Positions 62,356-64,000 of a DNA stretch of 64,000 nt are shown one piece after another; within the stretch, counting starts at the first letter, position 1, and each line of letters opens with the position of its first letter. The DNA comes from Chitinophaga pinensis (GTDB lineage Bacteria; Bacteroidota; Bacteroidia; Chitinophagales; Chitinophagaceae): positions 62,001 to 126,000 of the forward strand of contig NZ_VOHS01000008.1 of NCBI RefSeq assembly GCF_007896845.1, given 5' to 3'. A program made the position numbers and the translations under genes. Below the pieces are notes generated by a model that had not been told where the DNA came from, searched no databases, and saw nothing but the letters and a program-made list of their open reading frames with translations.

Positions 62356-64000
62356 TTACTTCTTCCCGTCGCAACATTTATGCTGTGCATCCACCACGGC
62401 AATATTCACCATGTTCACAATAGAACGAACGGTGCTGCCCAATTGAAGGATATGCACAGGTTTCTTCATACCTAACAATACCGGACCGATAGCGTCAAAG
62501 CCCGCTACTTCCTGCAGCAGGTTATATGCAATGTTACCTGCCGCCAGATTCGGGAAGATCAAGGTATTGACTTCCTGTCCCAGTAATTCGCTGAATGGAT
62601 AACTATCCTTCAGGATCTCCTGATTGAAGGCCATCGCCGCCTGAATCTCACCATCCACGATCAGGGTTGGATCTTTCTGTTTTACGATATCACGCGCTCT
62701 TGCTACCAGTTGTGCTTCCGCTGTACCGCTGGAACCAAAGCTGGAATAAGATAGCATCGCGATACGTGGCGTGATGTTGAATTGTCTTACTTCATTCGCC
62801 ACCAGCAGAGTAATTTCTGCCAGTTCTTCCGCTGTAGGGTTGAAGTTCACCGTAGTGTCCCCGAGGAACAGCGGGCCGCGTTTAGTATTGATGATATACA
62901 TACCAGCCACACGTTTTGCATTCGGCTCCATACCGATTACGTGCAATGCCGGACGAATAGTATCAGGGTAATTACGTGTCAGACCGGAGATCAGCGCATC
63001 TGCCTCTCCTGTTTCTACCAGCATACAACCAAAGTAGTTACGCTCACGCATTACTTTCTTCGCTTCATACTGATTAAATCCTTTACGCTGACGTTTTTTG
63101 AAGAAGAGCTCACCAAAGTGATGACGCTTTTCACTCATTTCATCACTCTTAGGATCGATGATCACCGTGTCATCCAGTTCGATACCATTTTCTGCTGCCA
63201 GATTACGGATACGCAGTTCATTACCCAACAGGATCGGATACGCAATCCCTTCTTCTCTTACTACCTGCGAAGCTTTCAGTACTTTCAGGTTGTCCGCTTC
63301 TGCGAATACTACCTTACGTGGGTCCTGACGGGCTTTGGTACCAATCACGCGGAACAACTGGTTGTCCAGTCCCAGACGTTTGTTCAGTACCTCTACATAC
63401 GCATCCCAGTCTGTAATAGGCTGCTGTGCTACACCGCTATCCATGGCAGCTTTTGCTACTGCAGGTGCTACGTGGCTCAGCAAACGCGGATCCAGTGGTT
63501 TTGGAATGATATATCTCGGACCGAAGAACAGGTTCCTTTCATTATAAGCGAGGTTCACGATATCCGGTACGGATTCTTTTGCCAGTTCTGCCAGCGCATG
63601 TACTGCTGCCAGTTTCATCTCTTCGTTGATCTGGGTAGCACGTACATCCAGCGCTCCACGGAAGATGTAAGGGAAACCCAATACGTTGTTTACCTGATTA
63701 GGATGATCTGAACGACCGGTACACATGATGACATCAGGACGTGATGCCACAGCCAGATCATAAGCAATCTCCGGATCCGGATTGGCCATTGCAAACACGA
63801 TCGGATTATCCGCCATGCTCTTGATCATGTTAGGCGTTACTACGTTTCCCACAGACAGACCCACAAATACGTCTGCACCCTTCAGCGCTTCCGCCAGTTC
63901 TGTTACAGCAGCAGTTGTAGCGAACTGCTTATGCATGTCGGACAGATTAGGACGGCTGGTACTAATTACGCCATCCTTGTCAAACATGATGATATTGTCT
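62356..64000 (-). CDS. maeB: NADP-dependent malic enzyme, MaeB type (partial, N-terminus beyond window)
   Basis: About 548 C-terminal residues are visible; the gene continues past base 64000 (the frame stays open through DNIIMFDKDGVI). The first part is the malic-enzyme NAD-binding domain (ADVFVGLSVGNVVTP, PIVFAMANPDPEI, MCTGRSDHPNQVNNVLGFPYIFRGALD). From about VEVLNKRLG onward comes a phosphotransacetylase-like domain (VFAEADNLKVLKASQVV, LFLGDTTVNFNPTAEEL, TLIFPNLAAGNIAYNLLQ), the hybrid layout of MaeB, where that domain is regulatory. The enzyme decarboxylates malate to pyruvate with NADPH production. Confidence 0.95.
   Translation of the reverse strand, partial: DNIIMFDKDGVISTSRPNLSDMHKQFATTAAVTELAEALKGADVFVGLSVGNVVTPNMIKSMADNPIVFAMANPDPEIAYDLAVASRPDVIMCTGRSDHPNQVNNVLGFPYIFRGALDVRATQINEEMKLAAVHALAELAKESVPDIVNLAYNERNLFFGPRYIIPKPLDPRLLSHVAPAVAKAAMDSGVAQQPITDWDAYVEVLNKRLGLDNQLFRVIGTKARQDPRKVVFAEADNLKVLKASQVVREEGIAYPILLGNELRIRNLAAENGIELDDTVIIDPKSDEMSEKRHHFGELFFKKRQRKGFNQYEAKKVMRERNYFGCMLVETGEADALISGLTRNYPDTIRPALHVIGMEPNAKRVAGMYIINTKRGPLFLGDTTVNFNPTAEELAEITLLVANEVRQFNITPRIAMLSYSSFGSSGTAEAQLVARARDIVKQKDPTLIVDGEIQAAMAFNQEILKDSYPFSELLGQEVNTLIFPNLAAGNIAYNLLQEVAGFDAIGPVLLGMKKPVHILQLGSTVRSIVNMVNIAVVDAQHKCCDGKK

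Noticed and set aside
62782..63711. 309-residue open frame antisense to the malic enzyme
   Set aside because: Product is rich in C, F, H, Q and Y with no family pattern; a shadow of the real coding strand.

Overview
The window looks like chromosomal core sequence of a Bacteroidota bacterium, most likely a Chitinophaga-type member of the Chitinophagaceae. The evidence is: many upstream regions carry the phylum-specific -7 promoter box TAnnTTTG; there are Bacteroidota marker families (DUF3098 behind ftsX, a TonB-dependent receptor with a carboxypeptidase-like N-terminal domain, an alpha-2-macroglobulin of about 2,070 residues, DUF3857/transglutaminase and DUF3108 proteins); and the LeuRS and AspRS are of bacterial Bacteroidota type. 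The genus is an inference. I see no prophage, insertion sequence, CRISPR array, rRNA or tRNA. Coding density is high, no gap exceeds about 230 bases, and about four fifths of the genes lie on the minus strand.

Layout. 1-8.7 kb: envelope genes ftsX, DUF3098 and uppP, then leuS, an M23-like and an M28 peptidase, and ruvB. 8.9-17 kb: a bestrophin channel and a universal stress protein next to a histidine kinase/response regulator pair, two further orphan response regulators, a flippase-like protein with a DUF3108 protein, and ruvC. 17-24.8 kb: greA, rsmA overlapping a 2-hydroxyacid dehydrogenase, divergent pdxA, an LCM-type methyltransferase, and a TonB receptor with a small secreted partner. 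24.9-29.4 kb: ATP synthase genes atpB-E-F-H-A without atpG. 29.5-41.6 kb: a DUF3857 gene broken by two frameshifts, an ABC exporter, a large unknown secreted protein, a DUF1003 protein, and a PhoB/PhoR-like pair beside a porin O/P. 41.7-46.5 kb: an acyl-transfer cassette (MBOAT, two SGNH hydrolases, a GH73 glucosaminidase). 46.7-64 kb: aspS, an FAD oxidoreductase, a MacB-type permease, alpha-2-macroglobulin, sucD, MlaF/MlaE-like transporter genes, a kinase-like protein and a partial malic enzyme.

How the parts work together. Several units serve the cell envelope: lipid carrier recycling (uppP), division (ftsX), retrograde lipid transport (mlaEF), O-acylation of a periplasmic polymer, and protease defence. 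Others are housekeeping: translation, Holliday junction resolution, PLP synthesis, ATP synthesis and the TCA cycle.

Signals most worth a second look: a perfect 33-bp inverted repeat after leuS; an 11-bp-periodic direct-repeat array upstream of the stress-protein/bestrophin promoter, beside a two-component system; a terminator-like hairpin in the greA leader; a His-Cys pair resembling clan CD peptidases in the secreted protein at 35-37 kb; SusC-plug-like motifs in the presumed bait region of the alpha-2-macroglobulin; and a protein-kinase-like motif set in the unknown protein beside mlaEF. All positions and motifs were read by eye from the sequence; no database search was possible.
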